A model generated the notes under the pieces. It made no database searches. It had not been told where the DNA came from and saw only the letters and a program-made list of their open reading frames with translations. DNA of 64,000 bases. Origin: Mesorhizobium loti. GTDB taxonomy: Bacteria > Pseudomonadota > Alphaproteobacteria > Rhizobiales > Rhizobiaceae. Within the stretch, counting starts at the first letter, position 1. Each line of letters begins with the position of its first letter. A program made the translations under genes and the position numbers. Positions 34,467 through 42,860 of this stretch are shown here, in pieces. The DNA is taken from assembly GCF_002858745.1 (NCBI RefSeq), contig NZ_PJRO01000017.1:62001-126000 (forward strand). The letters run 5' to 3'.

Positions 34467-36044
34467 TCACTCAACCGAAATCTCTATGAGGAAAGGCTTT
34501 TTTGTCGCCCGCGCCTTGCCGAGTGCCTGCGCAAGCTCGGCAGGCCCCTCCAGTTTCTGCGAACCGATACCATAAGCATCTGCCAGTTTGCAGAAATCCG
34601 GCGGTGCAGGCGAGACGCCGACCGGCTCAACACCGACATCGCGCATGGAGGTTTCGATCTCGCGATAGCCGCGGTTGTTCCAGACCACGAATATCACTGG
34701 TGCGTCCGCGTCGAGTGCCGCGGCGATCTCAGGCAAGGTGAACTGAAAGCCACCATCGCCGGTGAGACACACCACCGGCGCATCAGGAACAGCCAGGGCT
34801 GCACCGATCGCTGCCGGCGGGCCGTAGCCCAGTGCGCCAAAACCCGTAGCCGCATTGAACCAGCCGGCGGGCCGATCATGGTCGTAATAAAGATTGGCGG
34901 CATAGACCGGCTGCGTCGAATCTCCGACGATGATGGCGCCGGGCAGGCTCGTGCGGATCGTCGCGACCGCAGCCACCTGCGCCTGCATGGCAGGACCGAT
35001 CTCGGCAAACGCGGCCAATCGTGCTGCTGCAGCACGCTCGGCGCCGCCGGCCGGAGCCCTCGGCCGATCGATTGCCGCGGCCAGCGCTTCGAGCGCGTTC
35101 CCGCAATCGGCTTCGATGGCGACTGTGGCCGGATGCCGCTGGAGCTGCCCTGCGTCGATGTCGATGCGTACCAGTCGGGTAGGCATCACGAAACCGCCAT
35201 CGCCATACATGTCATAGTCAGTCGGACCGAACTCCGTGCCGGCCGCCAGTACGACATCGCTGTCGGCGATCAGCGCCCGTACGGCCTTGAGGCTCGGACT
35301 GGCGGGAACGGTCAGCACATGGCCGTGCATGAGGCCGCGGGCATTGGCGGTCTGGACAATCGGCGCATCAAGGCGCTCGGCCAGCTGCCGTAGCGGCGCT
35401 TCGGCGTGGCGGGCGCCGCCGCCGACAATCATGAGAGGATGCTTGGCATCGGCGAGAAGCCCTGCCGCTTTCTGGAGCGTGGCGGGATCTGCCGTCCGAG
35501 GCCGTGCGCCGGAAGGCGATGCCTTCAACCCCTCTGCCGGCAGACCCATGACGTCGAGAGGGATTTCGATATGCACGGGGCCGGGCCGGGCCGAGCGGAA
35601 AAGATCAAAGGCGCGGTTGAGAACCTCGGGCAATTGGGCTGGGTCGGTGACGCGTTCTGAAAAGGCCGCCACCTTGGCCATCATTCCCCGCTGGTCGGGC
35701 AATTCGTGCAGGTAGCCCAGGCCTCGCCCCAGCGTGGCCGTCGCATTGACGCCGGATATGACCAGCATGGGCACGGAATCCGCCCGCGCCTGCCCCATCG
35801 CGGTGATGGTGTTGGTGAGACCAGGTCCGGTGATGACGAAGGCGACGCCCGGCTTGCCGCTGGCGCGCGCATAGCCGTCGGCCATGAAACCGGCGCCCTG
35901 TTCGTGGCGCGGCGTGACATGGCGGATGCGTGAGCCGGCGAGACCGCGATACAGCTCGACCGTGTGCACGCCGGGAATACCGAAGACGGTATCCACGCCA
36001 TGCGTTTCAAGCAGCGAAATCAATGCCTCGCCGACGGTGGTCAT
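34467..36044 (-). CDS. Thiamine-diphosphate decarboxylase, probably 5-guanidino-2-oxopentanoate decarboxylase (AruI-like)
   Basis: A 525-residue enzyme of the acetolactate synthase family. The N-terminal pyrimidine domain (GVDTVFGIPGVHTVELYRGL, HEQGAGFMADGYAR) resembles AruI, which decarboxylates 2-ketoarginine in the arginine transaminase pathway. The central domain follows, and the C-terminal domain has the ThDP motif GDGGFQFTLPEIAAA through to WNNRGY. The ATG at 36044 follows AAGGAGAG. The amidinotransferase-fold hydrolase and basic-amino-acid-type transporter nearby support a guanidino substrate. A different 2-oxo acid substrate is possible. Confidence 0.78.
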   Translation of the reverse strand: MTTVGEALISLLETHGVDTVFGIPGVHTVELYRGLAGSRIRHVTPRHEQGAGFMADGYARASGKPGVAFVITGPGLTNTITAMGQARADSVPMLVISGVNATATLGRGLGYLHELPDQRGMMAKVAAFSERVTDPAQLPEVLNRAFDLFRSARPGPVHIEIPLDVMGLPAEGLKASPSGARPRTADPATLQKAAGLLADAKHPLMIVGGGARHAEAPLRQLAERLDAPIVQTANARGLMHGHVLTVPASPSLKAVRALIADSDVVLAAGTEFGPTDYDMYGDGGFVMPTRLVRIDIDAGQLQRHPATVAIEADCGNALEALAAAIDRPRAPAGGAERAAAARLAAFAEIGPAMQAQVAAVATIRTSLPGAIIVGDSTQPVYAANLYYDHDRPAGWFNAATGFGALGYGPPAAIGAALAVPDAPVVCLTGDGGFQFTLPEIAAALDADAPVIFVVWNNRGYREIETSMRDVGVEPVGVSPAPPDFCKLADAYGIGSQKLEGPAELAQALGKARATKKPFLIEISVE

Positions 36045-36070
36045 TTGCTCTCTCCTTTTTGAGCGAGACG

Positions 36071-36132
36071 CATGATCTTTTTCCGAAAAGTCTGCAACTT
36101 TTTGCTTCGCTGACCTACGGTTCGGGATCATG
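36071..36132. repeat. Palindromic repeat family B, copy 2
   Basis: Starts CATGATCTTTTTCCGAAAAG and ends TTCGGGATCATG, so the ends pair. Its right end overlaps the last codons and stop of the TetR gene at 36115, giving that protein the ending KHDPEP. Confidence 0.7.
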
Positions 36133-36792
36133 TTTTGGCGGCGCAAGGCCGAGCTCGGCCTCGACAGCCCTGATGCCGATCGCCGCCAGTTCGCCGGGCG
36201 AGAACATCTCGCCGGCCAGACAGCCTTCGATCCAGAGCCCGTCGATGATTGCGTTGATTGCGATGGCATGGTGGCGGAGCTGGCTTGCGTCCGCCTTGCG
36301 CCTCTCGGCGGCGAGCACGTCGGCCACGACCGCTTCAACCTCGTTACGAAAGCCGAGATAGCCTTCGCGGTGGGCATGGGCCAGGGCGGGATCTGCGTTG
36401 GCGCGGCCGATGAAGGTTGCCCAAAGCGAAAACACCCGCGCATCGATGATCGGCGCGTTGAGGTTAGCGGTGATAAAGGCCGCAAGCCGCTGGCGCGGCG
36501 AGGCGTCTTCCATGACCAATGCCGCTTTAGCTTGCTCCGTCATGCGGCCGACCAGCGTCGTATAGGCCTCCTGCAGCAATTCTTCCTTGCCGGGGAAATA
36601 ATGCCGGATCAGCCCGGCGGTGACGCCGGCGCGCAATGCGATGGTGCGCAGGGTAGCTCCCTGCAGGCCATGTTCCGCTACACTGTCCAGGGTTGCCTCG
36701 ATCAGATCCTGCCGCCGCCGCTCCTCGCCCTCGCGACGGAACTTGCGGCGGGACGGCGCATTCATTGGCGCAGGATTGGCCGTGTCAGGCAT
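36115..36792 (-). CDS. TetR family regulator, BetI-like
   Basis: About 225 residues. The HTH is RRQDLIEATLDSVAEHGLQGATLRTIALRAGVTAGLIRHYF split over residues 30-75, and the ligand domain (LWATFIGRANADPALAHAHREGY, then IDGLWIEGCLAG) resembles BetI-type repressors. Start at the ATG at 36792; ATGs at 36765 and 36819 (as an initiation codon) are alternatives. It overlaps the hydrolase gene upstream by about 31 bases, so they are cotranscribed. It likely controls this locus and perhaps the divergent transporter. Its last codons derive from a palindromic repeat. Confidence 0.82.
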   Translation of the reverse strand: MPDTANPAPMNAPSRRKFRREGEERRRQDLIEATLDSVAEHGLQGATLRTIALRAGVTAGLIRHYFPGKEELLQEAYTTLVGRMTEQAKAALVMEDASPRQRLAAFITANLNAPIIDARVFSLWATFIGRANADPALAHAHREGYLGFRNEVEAVVADVLAAERRKADASQLRHHAIAINAIIDGLWIEGCLAGEMFSPGELAAIGIRAVEAELGLAPPKHDPEP

Positions 36793-37634
36793 GTCGGTCC
36801 GCCTTCGCACGCGATGCAAAGCGCATCCGCTTCGAAGATTTCAACCGTGCAGCCGGCGGCTTCCATCGCGGCCCTGGTCTTGGGGAAGCCGGCGACCGCA
36901 ATGACCTTGTGCGGGCTGGTCGGCAGCACGTTCAGGCTGAGGCCGTTGGAAGCGGCAAACTCGTCGGCATCGCCCTCGACCAGCCGGATACCGCGCGCCT
37001 TCAGCATCTGATAGAAGGCTGCCGGCAAAAGTGGTGAATAGACAAGGGCGAGATCGTCGGCCAGCGGGCTGATGACCGACATCAGATGCAGGCAGGCCTC
37101 TTCGCCTTGCCACAGCGGCAGGTCGAAGCCGTAGACAGAAATGCCGAGCGGCGTCAGCAGGTTGGAAACCTGCTGGATGCCTTCCTGGTTGGAGCGGACA
37201 CCGCGCCCGATCGCCAATGTGCGGGCATCCACCCACACGCAATCACCGCCCTCGACCTGTCCGGGAGCCTCGACGCGGCCGAGGATCGGAATGCCCAGTC
37301 TCTTGTAGGTTTCCTCGTGCAGGGAGGGCTCCTTGGCGCGTAGCGGCTTGCCCATCGACAGGATCAGCGCGCCGCGATCCGTCATCAGAGACGGATCGTG
37401 GGTGAACACCGAGTCCGAGAGCCCATCCACCTCGTCCTCGATCCATTCGATTTCGGCACCGGAGGCCGCCACCAGCCCGGCAAGGCTCGCGTGCTGCGCT
37501 GCTGCTTTCGTCGGATTGAAACCCGGGCCATAGTGCCAGGCCGCCCTGTCGGCATCCCGCATGGCGTTCGTCGCCGACCGCATCAGCACGCGCCGCAGCG
37601 GCGCCGCCATGGATTGTGATCCGAAAGCGCTCAT
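36762..37634 (-). CDS. Amidinotransferase-fold hydrolase (arginine deiminase/DDAH-like)
   Basis: A 290-residue pentein-fold protein. The catalytic set is visible: Glu128-Gly-Gly-Asp131 in QVEGGDCVWVD, His183 in EACLHLMSV and Cys282 in EGGPTCLTRPILR. Relatives hydrolyse arginine or methylated arginines to citrulline. The neighbours, an AruI-like decarboxylase and a polar amino acid transporter, agree with a guanidino substrate. It is shorter than classical arginine deiminase (about 400), nearer the DDAH size, so DDAH-like is the better guess. Confidence 0.8.
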   Translation of the reverse strand: MSAFGSQSMAAPLRRVLMRSATNAMRDADRAAWHYGPGFNPTKAAAQHASLAGLVAASGAEIEWIEDEVDGLSDSVFTHDPSLMTDRGALILSMGKPLRAKEPSLHEETYKRLGIPILGRVEAPGQVEGGDCVWVDARTLAIGRGVRSNQEGIQQVSNLLTPLGISVYGFDLPLWQGEEACLHLMSVISPLADDLALVYSPLLPAAFYQMLKARGIRLVEGDADEFAASNGLSLNVLPTSPHKVIAVAGFPKTRAAMEAAGCTVEIFEADALCIACEGGPTCLTRPILRQ

Positions 37635-37689
37635 CGATGCCCTTTTAAGCTGAAAAAAACCGAGAAAATTTCATCAAAGTCTATTTATA

Positions 37690-37714
37690 CACTTGCACAA
37701 CAAGGCCGCAAGTG
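37690..37714. promoter_or_regulatory. Inverted repeat in a divergent promoter region
   Basis: CACTTGC and GCAAGTG are separated by 11 bases, between the hydrolase gene (minus) and the transporter ATPase gene (plus). It could be an operator for the TetR or another regulator. Support is only the symmetry and location. Confidence 0.35.
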
Positions 37715-37845
37715 CCGTAATGAGCGGGATTGACGGGCTCGCGCTGTCGGGTCCATGCTGAAGTCTGGAGCGGGACAGTACAGCGTATGTTGATTAGCCG
37801 GATAGTCGTTCGACGAACTGCCGTCGATCGTACGGAGACCACCCG

Positions 37846-38661
37846 GTGAGCGCGGCCGGAGCTGCCGCAATCCCATCCGGTGAGTCGCCGAACGGTGCCG
37901 CCGAAGCCATCCATGTCGAGAACCTGCACAAGAATTTTGGGGAGCTCCACGTCCTGAAGGGCGTGTCGCTGTCGGCGCGCGATGGCGAGGTCGTGGCCAT
38001 CATCGGCGGCAGCGGCTCGGGCAAGTCGACGCTGCTGCGCTGCATCAACTGCCTGGAAAACCCGACCAGCGGCATCATTCGCGTCAACGGCGAGGAGATC
38101 AGGCTGAAGGCCGACAGTCACGGCCATACGGTGCCGGCGGACCGCCGCCAGATCGAGCGCATCCGCTCGCGGCTGGGCATGGTGTTCCAAAGTTTCAACC
38201 TGTGGAGCCACATGACGCTGTTGCAGAACGTCATCGAGGTGCCGGTGCATGTCTTGGGTGTGAAGCGCGATGAGGCCATCGCCACCGCCGAAAAGCTGCT
38301 TGCCCGTGTCGGGCTCGCCGAAAAACGCGATGTCTATCCGCACTTCCTGTCGGGCGGGCAGCAGCAGCGTGCCGCGATCGCCCGGGCGCTGGCCATCCAG
38401 CCCAGGGTGATGCTGTTTGACGAGCCGACGTCCGCACTCGATCCGGAACTCGTTGGCGAGGTGCTGAAGGTGATTGGCGACCTGGCGCGCGAGGGCCGCA
38501 CCATGGTGCTGGTCACGCATGAAATGAAGTTTGCCCGTGAGGTCGCCACGCATGTCATCTACCTCCACAACGGGCTGGTTGAAGAGGAAGGACGGCCGGA
38601 ACAGGTTTTCGGCGCGCCGAAATCCGAACGGCTGAAGCAGTTTCTGCGCAATGTCGGCTGA
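37846..38661 (+). CDS. Polar amino acid ABC transporter, ATP-binding protein
   Basis: A 271-residue ATPase of the HisP/ArtP/GlnQ class. Walker A is IIGGSGSGKSTLLR, the signature is HFLSGGQQQRAAIARAL, Walker B is VMLFDEPTSALDPEL and the switch His is in VLVTHEMKF. The N-terminal 22 residues are an extra low-complexity leader. GTG start with GGAG 8 bases upstream. It is the first gene of a four-gene import operon, divergent from the hydrolase/decarboxylase genes. Confidence 0.92.
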   Translation: MSAAGAAAIPSGESPNGAAEAIHVENLHKNFGELHVLKGVSLSARDGEVVAIIGGSGSGKSTLLRCINCLENPTSGIIRVNGEEIRLKADSHGHTVPADRRQIERIRSRLGMVFQSFNLWSHMTLLQNVIEVPVHVLGVKRDEAIATAEKLLARVGLAEKRDVYPHFLSGGQQQRAAIARALAIQPRVMLFDEPTSALDPELVGEVLKVIGDLAREGRTMVLVTHEMKFAREVATHVIYLHNGLVEEEGRPEQVFGAPKSERLKQFLRNVG

Positions 38662-38729
38662 CCCCTGAGGGTCAGGCGTCTGCAAGAAAAAGACTACGGG
38701 AACAGTCAAAAACAACGGGAGAACAGGGC

Positions 38730-39527
38730 ATGAAAACATTTCTGAAGACGGCGGTTGCCGCTGCGGCGATCGCGTTGGCGGGGACCTTTGCAGCCAGCGC
38801 CGACCAGGTGAAGGTCGGCTTTTCACCGGAAGCCTATGCGCCTTTCTATTCGCAGGATTCGTCCGGCAAATGGGGTGGCTGGGAAGTCGACATCGCCATG
38901 GCGATCTGCGCCGAAGCCAAGCTCGACTGCGTGCTGACGCCGATACCTTGGGATGGCCTGATCCCCGGTCTCAAGACCAAGAAGATCGACACCATCATGA
39001 ACTCCATGTCGATAACGGCAGAACGCCAGAAGGAGATCGACTTCTCCGACAAGTACTACAACACCCCGACCTCGATCGCCGGTGCCAAGGACCAGAAGTT
39101 CGATGCCTCGCCTGAAGGCCTCAAGGGCAAGGTGATCGGCGTGCAGGTTTCCACCATCCATGCCGCCTATGCCAAGAAGCACTTCGCTTCGACCGCTGCA
39201 GAAATCAAGGAATACCAGACGCAGGATGAGGCCAACCAGGATCTCGCCGCAGGCCGCATCGATGCCACGCAGGCCGACCAGATCGCGCTGGACGCTTTCC
39301 TGAAATCTGACCAGGGCAAGACCTGCTGCGACATGAAGGGCAACGTGGCTCCCGATCTCGAAGTGCTCGGGCCCGGCGTCGGCGCCGGCGTGCGTAAGGG
39401 CGACACAGAACTCAAGGACAAGATCAACGCGGCCATCAAGGGCATCCGTGCCAACGGCAAATACAGCGAGATCACCAAGAAGTACTTCGACTTCGACGTT
39501 TACGGCGAAGTGGTGCAGTCGAACTAG
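38730..39527 (+). CDS. Periplasmic amino acid-binding protein of the ABC transporter
   Basis: A 265-residue family 3 solute-binding protein with a signal peptide (LKTAVAAAAIALAGTFAASA, cleavage near residue 24). The mature part shows YAPFYSQDSSGKWGGWEVDIA, IMNSMSITAERQKEIDFSDKYYNTP and GVQVSTIHAAYAKKHF, the pattern of lysine/arginine/ornithine or opine binding proteins. A pair of adjacent cysteines (TCCDMKG) is unusual. AACGGGAG lies before the ATG. Arginine-like ligands are inferred from context. Confidence 0.9.
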   Translation: MKTFLKTAVAAAAIALAGTFAASADQVKVGFSPEAYAPFYSQDSSGKWGGWEVDIAMAICAEAKLDCVLTPIPWDGLIPGLKTKKIDTIMNSMSITAERQKEIDFSDKYYNTPTSIAGAKDQKFDASPEGLKGKVIGVQVSTIHAAYAKKHFASTAAEIKEYQTQDEANQDLAAGRIDATQADQIALDAFLKSDQGKTCCDMKGNVAPDLEVLGPGVGAGVRKGDTELKDKINAAIKGIRANGKYSEITKKYFDFDVYGEVVQSN

Positions 39528-39660
39528 CAACCCGATGTGACAGGTCCCGCGCGACGCTCCCGAGAGGCGTCGCGCCATCCGGCCGACGCTTCGCGCCAGG
39601 CTGGATCGTGAGCCGGCACGTCGGGGGCGCGCCGGCTCATTCGAAATACTTTGAACCTGC

Positions 39661-39701
39661 GCATCGTACTGCCGAAATCGATTGCGATTTCGGGCCGATG
39701 C
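39661..39701. repeat. Palindromic repeat family D, copy 1
   Basis: GCATCG and CGATGC at the ends enclose CCGAAATCG / CGATTTCGG. The reverse complement of 49226-49269 follows the same plan. It lies between the binding-protein and first permease genes. Confidence 0.7.
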
Positions 39702-39734
39702 GGTCCTCCAGCGGCGGTACGCGGCGCTGTTCAA

Positions 39735-39813
39735 GGCGATTTCGAAGAATTCTTGCATCGATTTTGGACCAAAAGTCGCGCTCAACGGACAGCAATAATT
39801 CTTCGAAATCGCC
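39735..39813 (+). repeat. Long stem-loop between binding protein and permease genes
   Basis: Arms of 22 bases at 39735-39756 (GGCGATTTCGAAGAATTCTTGC) and 39792-39813 pair with a single mismatch around a 35-base loop. The right arm ends 9 bases before the permease start at 39823. Such structures often protect the upstream binding-protein mRNA and reduce downstream translation; that role is inferred. It is not followed by a T-run. Confidence 0.8.
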
Positions 39814-39822
39814 TCAGTCGGA

Positions 39823-40581
39823 GTGACGACGCTGACAGACATCTTCCTTTCGGCCTCGGCGGCCAGCCTTGTCGAACTTCTGGCCTTCGATCCACCCGGA
39901 TGGGGCGCCAACCTGCTGCGCGGCCTGCTGGCCTCGGTCGGTATCGCGTGCGGATCGTTCGGCCTCGGCCTGCTGATCGGCATCTGCGGCGCCTATGGCA
40001 AGCTCTATGGCAGTCCGATGGTACGCGACCTGTTCGGCCTCTACACCACCATCGTGCGCGCGGTGCCGGAGCTGGTGCTGATCCTGCTGCTCTATTTCGC
40101 CGGTACCGATCTGGTGAACAGGCTGCTCACGCTGCTTGGCTACGCGCCGGTCGACATCAACGGCCTGATCGCCGGCATCTGCGTGCTCGGCGTCGTCCAG
40201 GGTGCGTATTCAACGGAAGTGCTGCGCGGCGCCATCCTCGCCATCCCGCAGGGACAGATCGAGGCGGCACGCGCCTATGGCATGTCGCCTTCGCTGCAGC
40301 TCAGGCGCATCACCTTGCCGGCGATGGCGCCTTACGCCATTCCCGGCCTCGCCAATCTCTGGCTGATCGCCACCAAGGACACGGCATTGCTCGCCGTCGT
40401 CGGCTTCAATGAGCTGACGCAGACGACACGACTGGCTGCCGGCGCCACCAAGGCGTATTTCACCTTCTTCATCGCCGCCGGCGTGCTCTACCTGGCACTG
40501 ACGCTGGTCTCCAACGTGATCATTTCCCGCTTCGAGCGTCATTCGCGGCGCGGCATGCCTTCCGTGGTGGAGACGCGCTGA
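39823..40581 (+). CDS. Polar amino acid ABC transporter permease 1 (HisQ/ArtQ-like)
   Basis: A 252-residue inner-membrane permease with about five helices. The transporter loop is VQGAYSTEVLRGAILAIPQGQIEAARAYGMS, the EAA motif that contacts the ATPase. The start is a GTG at 39823 with only a close GGA upstream, so initiation may be weak and influenced by the stem-loop at 39735-39813. It overlaps the next permease by one base. Confidence 0.9.
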   Translation: MTTLTDIFLSASAASLVELLAFDPPGWGANLLRGLLASVGIACGSFGLGLLIGICGAYGKLYGSPMVRDLFGLYTTIVRAVPELVLILLLYFAGTDLVNRLLTLLGYAPVDINGLIAGICVLGVVQGAYSTEVLRGAILAIPQGQIEAARAYGMSPSLQLRRITLPAMAPYAIPGLANLWLIATKDTALLAVVGFNELTQTTRLAAGATKAYFTFFIAAGVLYLALTLVSNVIISRFERHSRRGMPSVVETR

Positions 40582-41378
40582 TGAGCACCACCACAACGAT
40601 CGCGCGCACGTCGGACTGGCTGCAGCCGCACCGTATCGTCCTCATCGTATTGGCGGCGGCGATCGTGTTCGCCTGCGTGTTCTTCATGCGATGGGACTGG
40701 CTGCCGGCCTATCTGCCGCTTGCCCTGCAGGGCATATGGCGCACCATCTGGCTGCTCGCGGTCACCGCCGCACTCGGCATCACGCTGGCAATTCCGATCG
40801 GCTTTGCGCAAGCCGCGGGTCCGGCATTCCTGGCGGTGCCGGCGCGCGTGTTCTGCACGGTCATCCGCGGTACGCCGCTGCTGCTGCAACTGTGGCTGCT
40901 TTATTACGGGCTCGGCTCGCTGTTCCCGCAGTTCCCCTGGATCCGGGAATCGTTCCTGTGGCCATATCTCAGGCAGGCCTGGCCTTACGGCGTTCTGGCG
41001 CTCACCTTGTCTTATGCCGGTTATGAAGGCGAGGTGATGCGTGGCGCTTTCGCCGGTGTGCCGAAGGGGCAGCTTGAAGCCGCCCGCGCCTTCGGCATGC
41101 GGCGCTGGACTGCCTTCCGGCGCATCTGGCTGCCGCAGGCGCTAAGGCGCGCCTTGCCGACACTGGCCGGTGAAACGGTGCTGCAGTTGAAAGCGACGCC
41201 CCTGGTGGCGACGATAACCATGGTCGATATCTACTCGGTGGCATCGCGGGTGCGACAGGAGACCTTCGTCACCTATGAACCCTTGCTGCTGCTCGCGCTG
41301 GTCTATATGGCGATTACCGGGGTTATCGTCTTTGCGTTCCGCAAGATCGAAGCGCGCATTCCGGCCAGGCTCGGCTAG
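40581..41378 (+). CDS. Polar amino acid ABC transporter permease 2 (HisM/ArtM-like)
   Basis: A 265-residue permease with the EAA loop YEGEVMRGAFAGVPKGQLEAARAFGMRRW and helices such as HRIVLIVLAAAIVFACVFFM near the N-terminus. It should form a heterodimer with the product of the preceding gene. Its ATG shares the final A of the upstream TGA stop, so the two are translationally coupled. Confidence 0.9.
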   Translation: MSTTTTIARTSDWLQPHRIVLIVLAAAIVFACVFFMRWDWLPAYLPLALQGIWRTIWLLAVTAALGITLAIPIGFAQAAGPAFLAVPARVFCTVIRGTPLLLQLWLLYYGLGSLFPQFPWIRESFLWPYLRQAWPYGVLALTLSYAGYEGEVMRGAFAGVPKGQLEAARAFGMRRWTAFRRIWLPQALRRALPTLAGETVLQLKATPLVATITMVDIYSVASRVRQETFVTYEPLLLLALVYMAITGVIVFAFRKIEARIPARLG

Positions 41379-41433
41379 TTGCAGCCCGGATCGCGGCGTA
41401 GGTTCAGGCTACGGACGCAGCTTGAGCATGGTC

Positions 41434-41456
41434 CCGAAAAGTTGCAGACTTTTCGG
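41434..41456. repeat. Family B hairpin after the transporter operon
   Basis: Perfect 9-base arms CCGAAAAGT and ACTTTTCGG around TGCAG, 55 bases after the last permease stop. It belongs to the family B core. It may act as a transcript end but lacks a T-run. Confidence 0.65.
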
Positions 41457-41490
41457 ATAAAGGGGGCGGCATCCGCCGCCCGCCATGCGT

Positions 41491-41545
41491 CAAAACAAAG
41501 AGATAGAGTATTTCCGCGTTTCTGTGAAAAGCGGAAACGCTCTAG
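41491..41545 (-). repeat. Palindromic repeat family A, partial copy
   Basis: CAAAACAAAGAGATAGAGTA, then TTTCCGCGTTTC and GCGGAAACGCTCTAG. It matches the right half of the copy at 50400-50506. It runs through an in-frame ATG at 41485, which makes a false upstream start for the next gene. Confidence 0.75.
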
Positions 41546-41556
41546 GGGTGGAAGGA

Positions 41557-42558
41557 ATGCAGCTCAGTCTCGAACAGGCCAGCGCACTTTGCCGCATGGC
41601 GGCACTGGGCGCCGGTGCCAGCGACGAAACCGCCCGTTCCATCGCCGCCGCCGCGATCGCGGCCGAAGCCGAAGGCAACAAGGCTGTCGGCCTGTCGCAC
41701 TACATCGACTATCTGGAAGCGCTGGAGGCCGGCCGCATCCGTGGCAAGGCCGAGCCGGTGATCAGTCGGCCAGCGCTCGCCATCTATCTTTCCGACGCGC
41801 AGGGCGGTGCAGCCCATACCGGCTTCGACCGTGTCTTCGAGGACATCGCCAAGGCGGCGCGGCTATTCGGTGTGGCGATCTTTTCGCAGAAAAACGCCTA
41901 CACCGCCGGTGCGCTCGGCTATTTCACCGGCCGTCTCGCCGAGCAGGGTCTCATTTCCTTTGCCGTCACCAACGGCCCGGCCGTGCTTGCAGGCTCGGGT
42001 TCGACAAAACCGGTCTATTGCACCAATCCGATGTCGTTTGCCTGCCCCCAGGCCGACGGCGCCCCCCTGATCATCGACCAGTCGTCGAGCGCAACCGCTT
42101 TCGTCAACATCCGCAAGGCCGCCGCCGACGGCAAGGCGATCCCCGAAGGCTGGGCGCTCGATGCCAATGGCAATCCCACGACCGACGCGACGTCCGCCAT
42201 GAAGGGCGCGCTGCTGGCCTTCGGCGGCGCGCGCGGCGCCAATATCGCCTTGATGGTCGAAGTGCTGGCGGCAGGGCTTTCCGGCGCCAACTGGTCGCTC
42301 GACGCGCCCTGGTTCAGCGGTGGACCAGAGAGCCCCGGTACCGGCCTGTTCGTGCTGGCCATCGAACCCAAGCTGCTCGATCCCGATTTCGAAAAGCGCA
42401 TGAAGGATCAGCTCGACCGGCTGAACCGTCGCTACGGTGTTCACATACCCGGCCTTTCGAAAGCAGCGGCAACCGAAAAAGCCGCGGCGCGCGGCATTAC
42501 CGTTTCCAAGGAAATCGTCGAGCGCATCGCCGATTTCGCCGAACGGCACAAAGGCTGA
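41557..42558 (+). CDS. LDH2/malate dehydrogenase family NAD(P)H oxidoreductase
   Basis: A 333-residue enzyme from the ATG at 41557 (AGGGG 8 bases upstream). An in-frame ATG at 41485 lies inside a repeat and should not be used. The fold family is seen in AIYLSDAQGGAAHTGF, YCTNPMSFACPQADG and GWALDANGNPTTDA. Members include ureidoglycolate dehydrogenase and delta-1-pyrroline/piperideine-2-carboxylate reductase; the latter would fit the amino acid context. The usual SHG active-site motif is SHY here (VGLSHYIDYLEAL). Confidence 0.8.
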   Translation: MQLSLEQASALCRMAALGAGASDETARSIAAAAIAAEAEGNKAVGLSHYIDYLEALEAGRIRGKAEPVISRPALAIYLSDAQGGAAHTGFDRVFEDIAKAARLFGVAIFSQKNAYTAGALGYFTGRLAEQGLISFAVTNGPAVLAGSGSTKPVYCTNPMSFACPQADGAPLIIDQSSSATAFVNIRKAAADGKAIPEGWALDANGNPTTDATSAMKGALLAFGGARGANIALMVEVLAAGLSGANWSLDAPWFSGGPESPGTGLFVLAIEPKLLDPDFEKRMKDQLDRLNRRYGVHIPGLSKAAATEKAAARGITVSKEIVERIADFAERHKG

Positions 42559-42586
42559 AATGGCTGGAGAATGAGGTGTGCTTTGG

Positions 42587-42768
42587 GTGCGTCCTTCGAG
42601 GCTCGCTTCGCTCGCACCTCAGGATGAGGGAGGTTGGTGCGAGCCTCTCCTGTGCCGTAACGTTTCGGCATGAGCAGGCCTTGCGACGGTCCTCATCCTG
42701 AGGTGCGAGCCTGCATGTCGACCGAGGGCATGGCGCGGTGTTTTGCCGGCGAGCCTCGAAGGGCGCAC
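42587..42768. repeat. Large inverted repeat, family E
   Basis: The outer arms at 42587-42606 and 42749-42768 pair with few mismatches (GTGCGTCCTTCGAGGCTCGC against GCGAGCCTCGAAGGGCGCAC). The inner arms at 42610-42629 and 42691-42710 are a perfect 20-base inverted repeat (GCTCGCACCTCAGGATGAGG). It fills most of the 302-base gap before the next gene. A single outer arm recurs at 13372-13391. Confidence 0.85.
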
Positions 42769-42860
42769 TCAAGCTCGGCGACCTCCTGTCGCCCTTTGCC
42801 TTTGGCGAGAAACCGACTATGAAACGGCTTCAGCCAAGCTTTCGAGCGCCGGAGCCAGCC

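Noticed and set aside
37681..38826. A 381-codon open frame opposite the transporter ATPase
   Set aside because: It overlaps a clear ABC ATPase and a signal peptide coding region on the plus strand.
39651..40412. A 253-codon plus-strand frame starting in the family D repeat
   Set aside because: It covers the stem-loop and then runs out of frame over the permease, whose own frame has the EAA motif.
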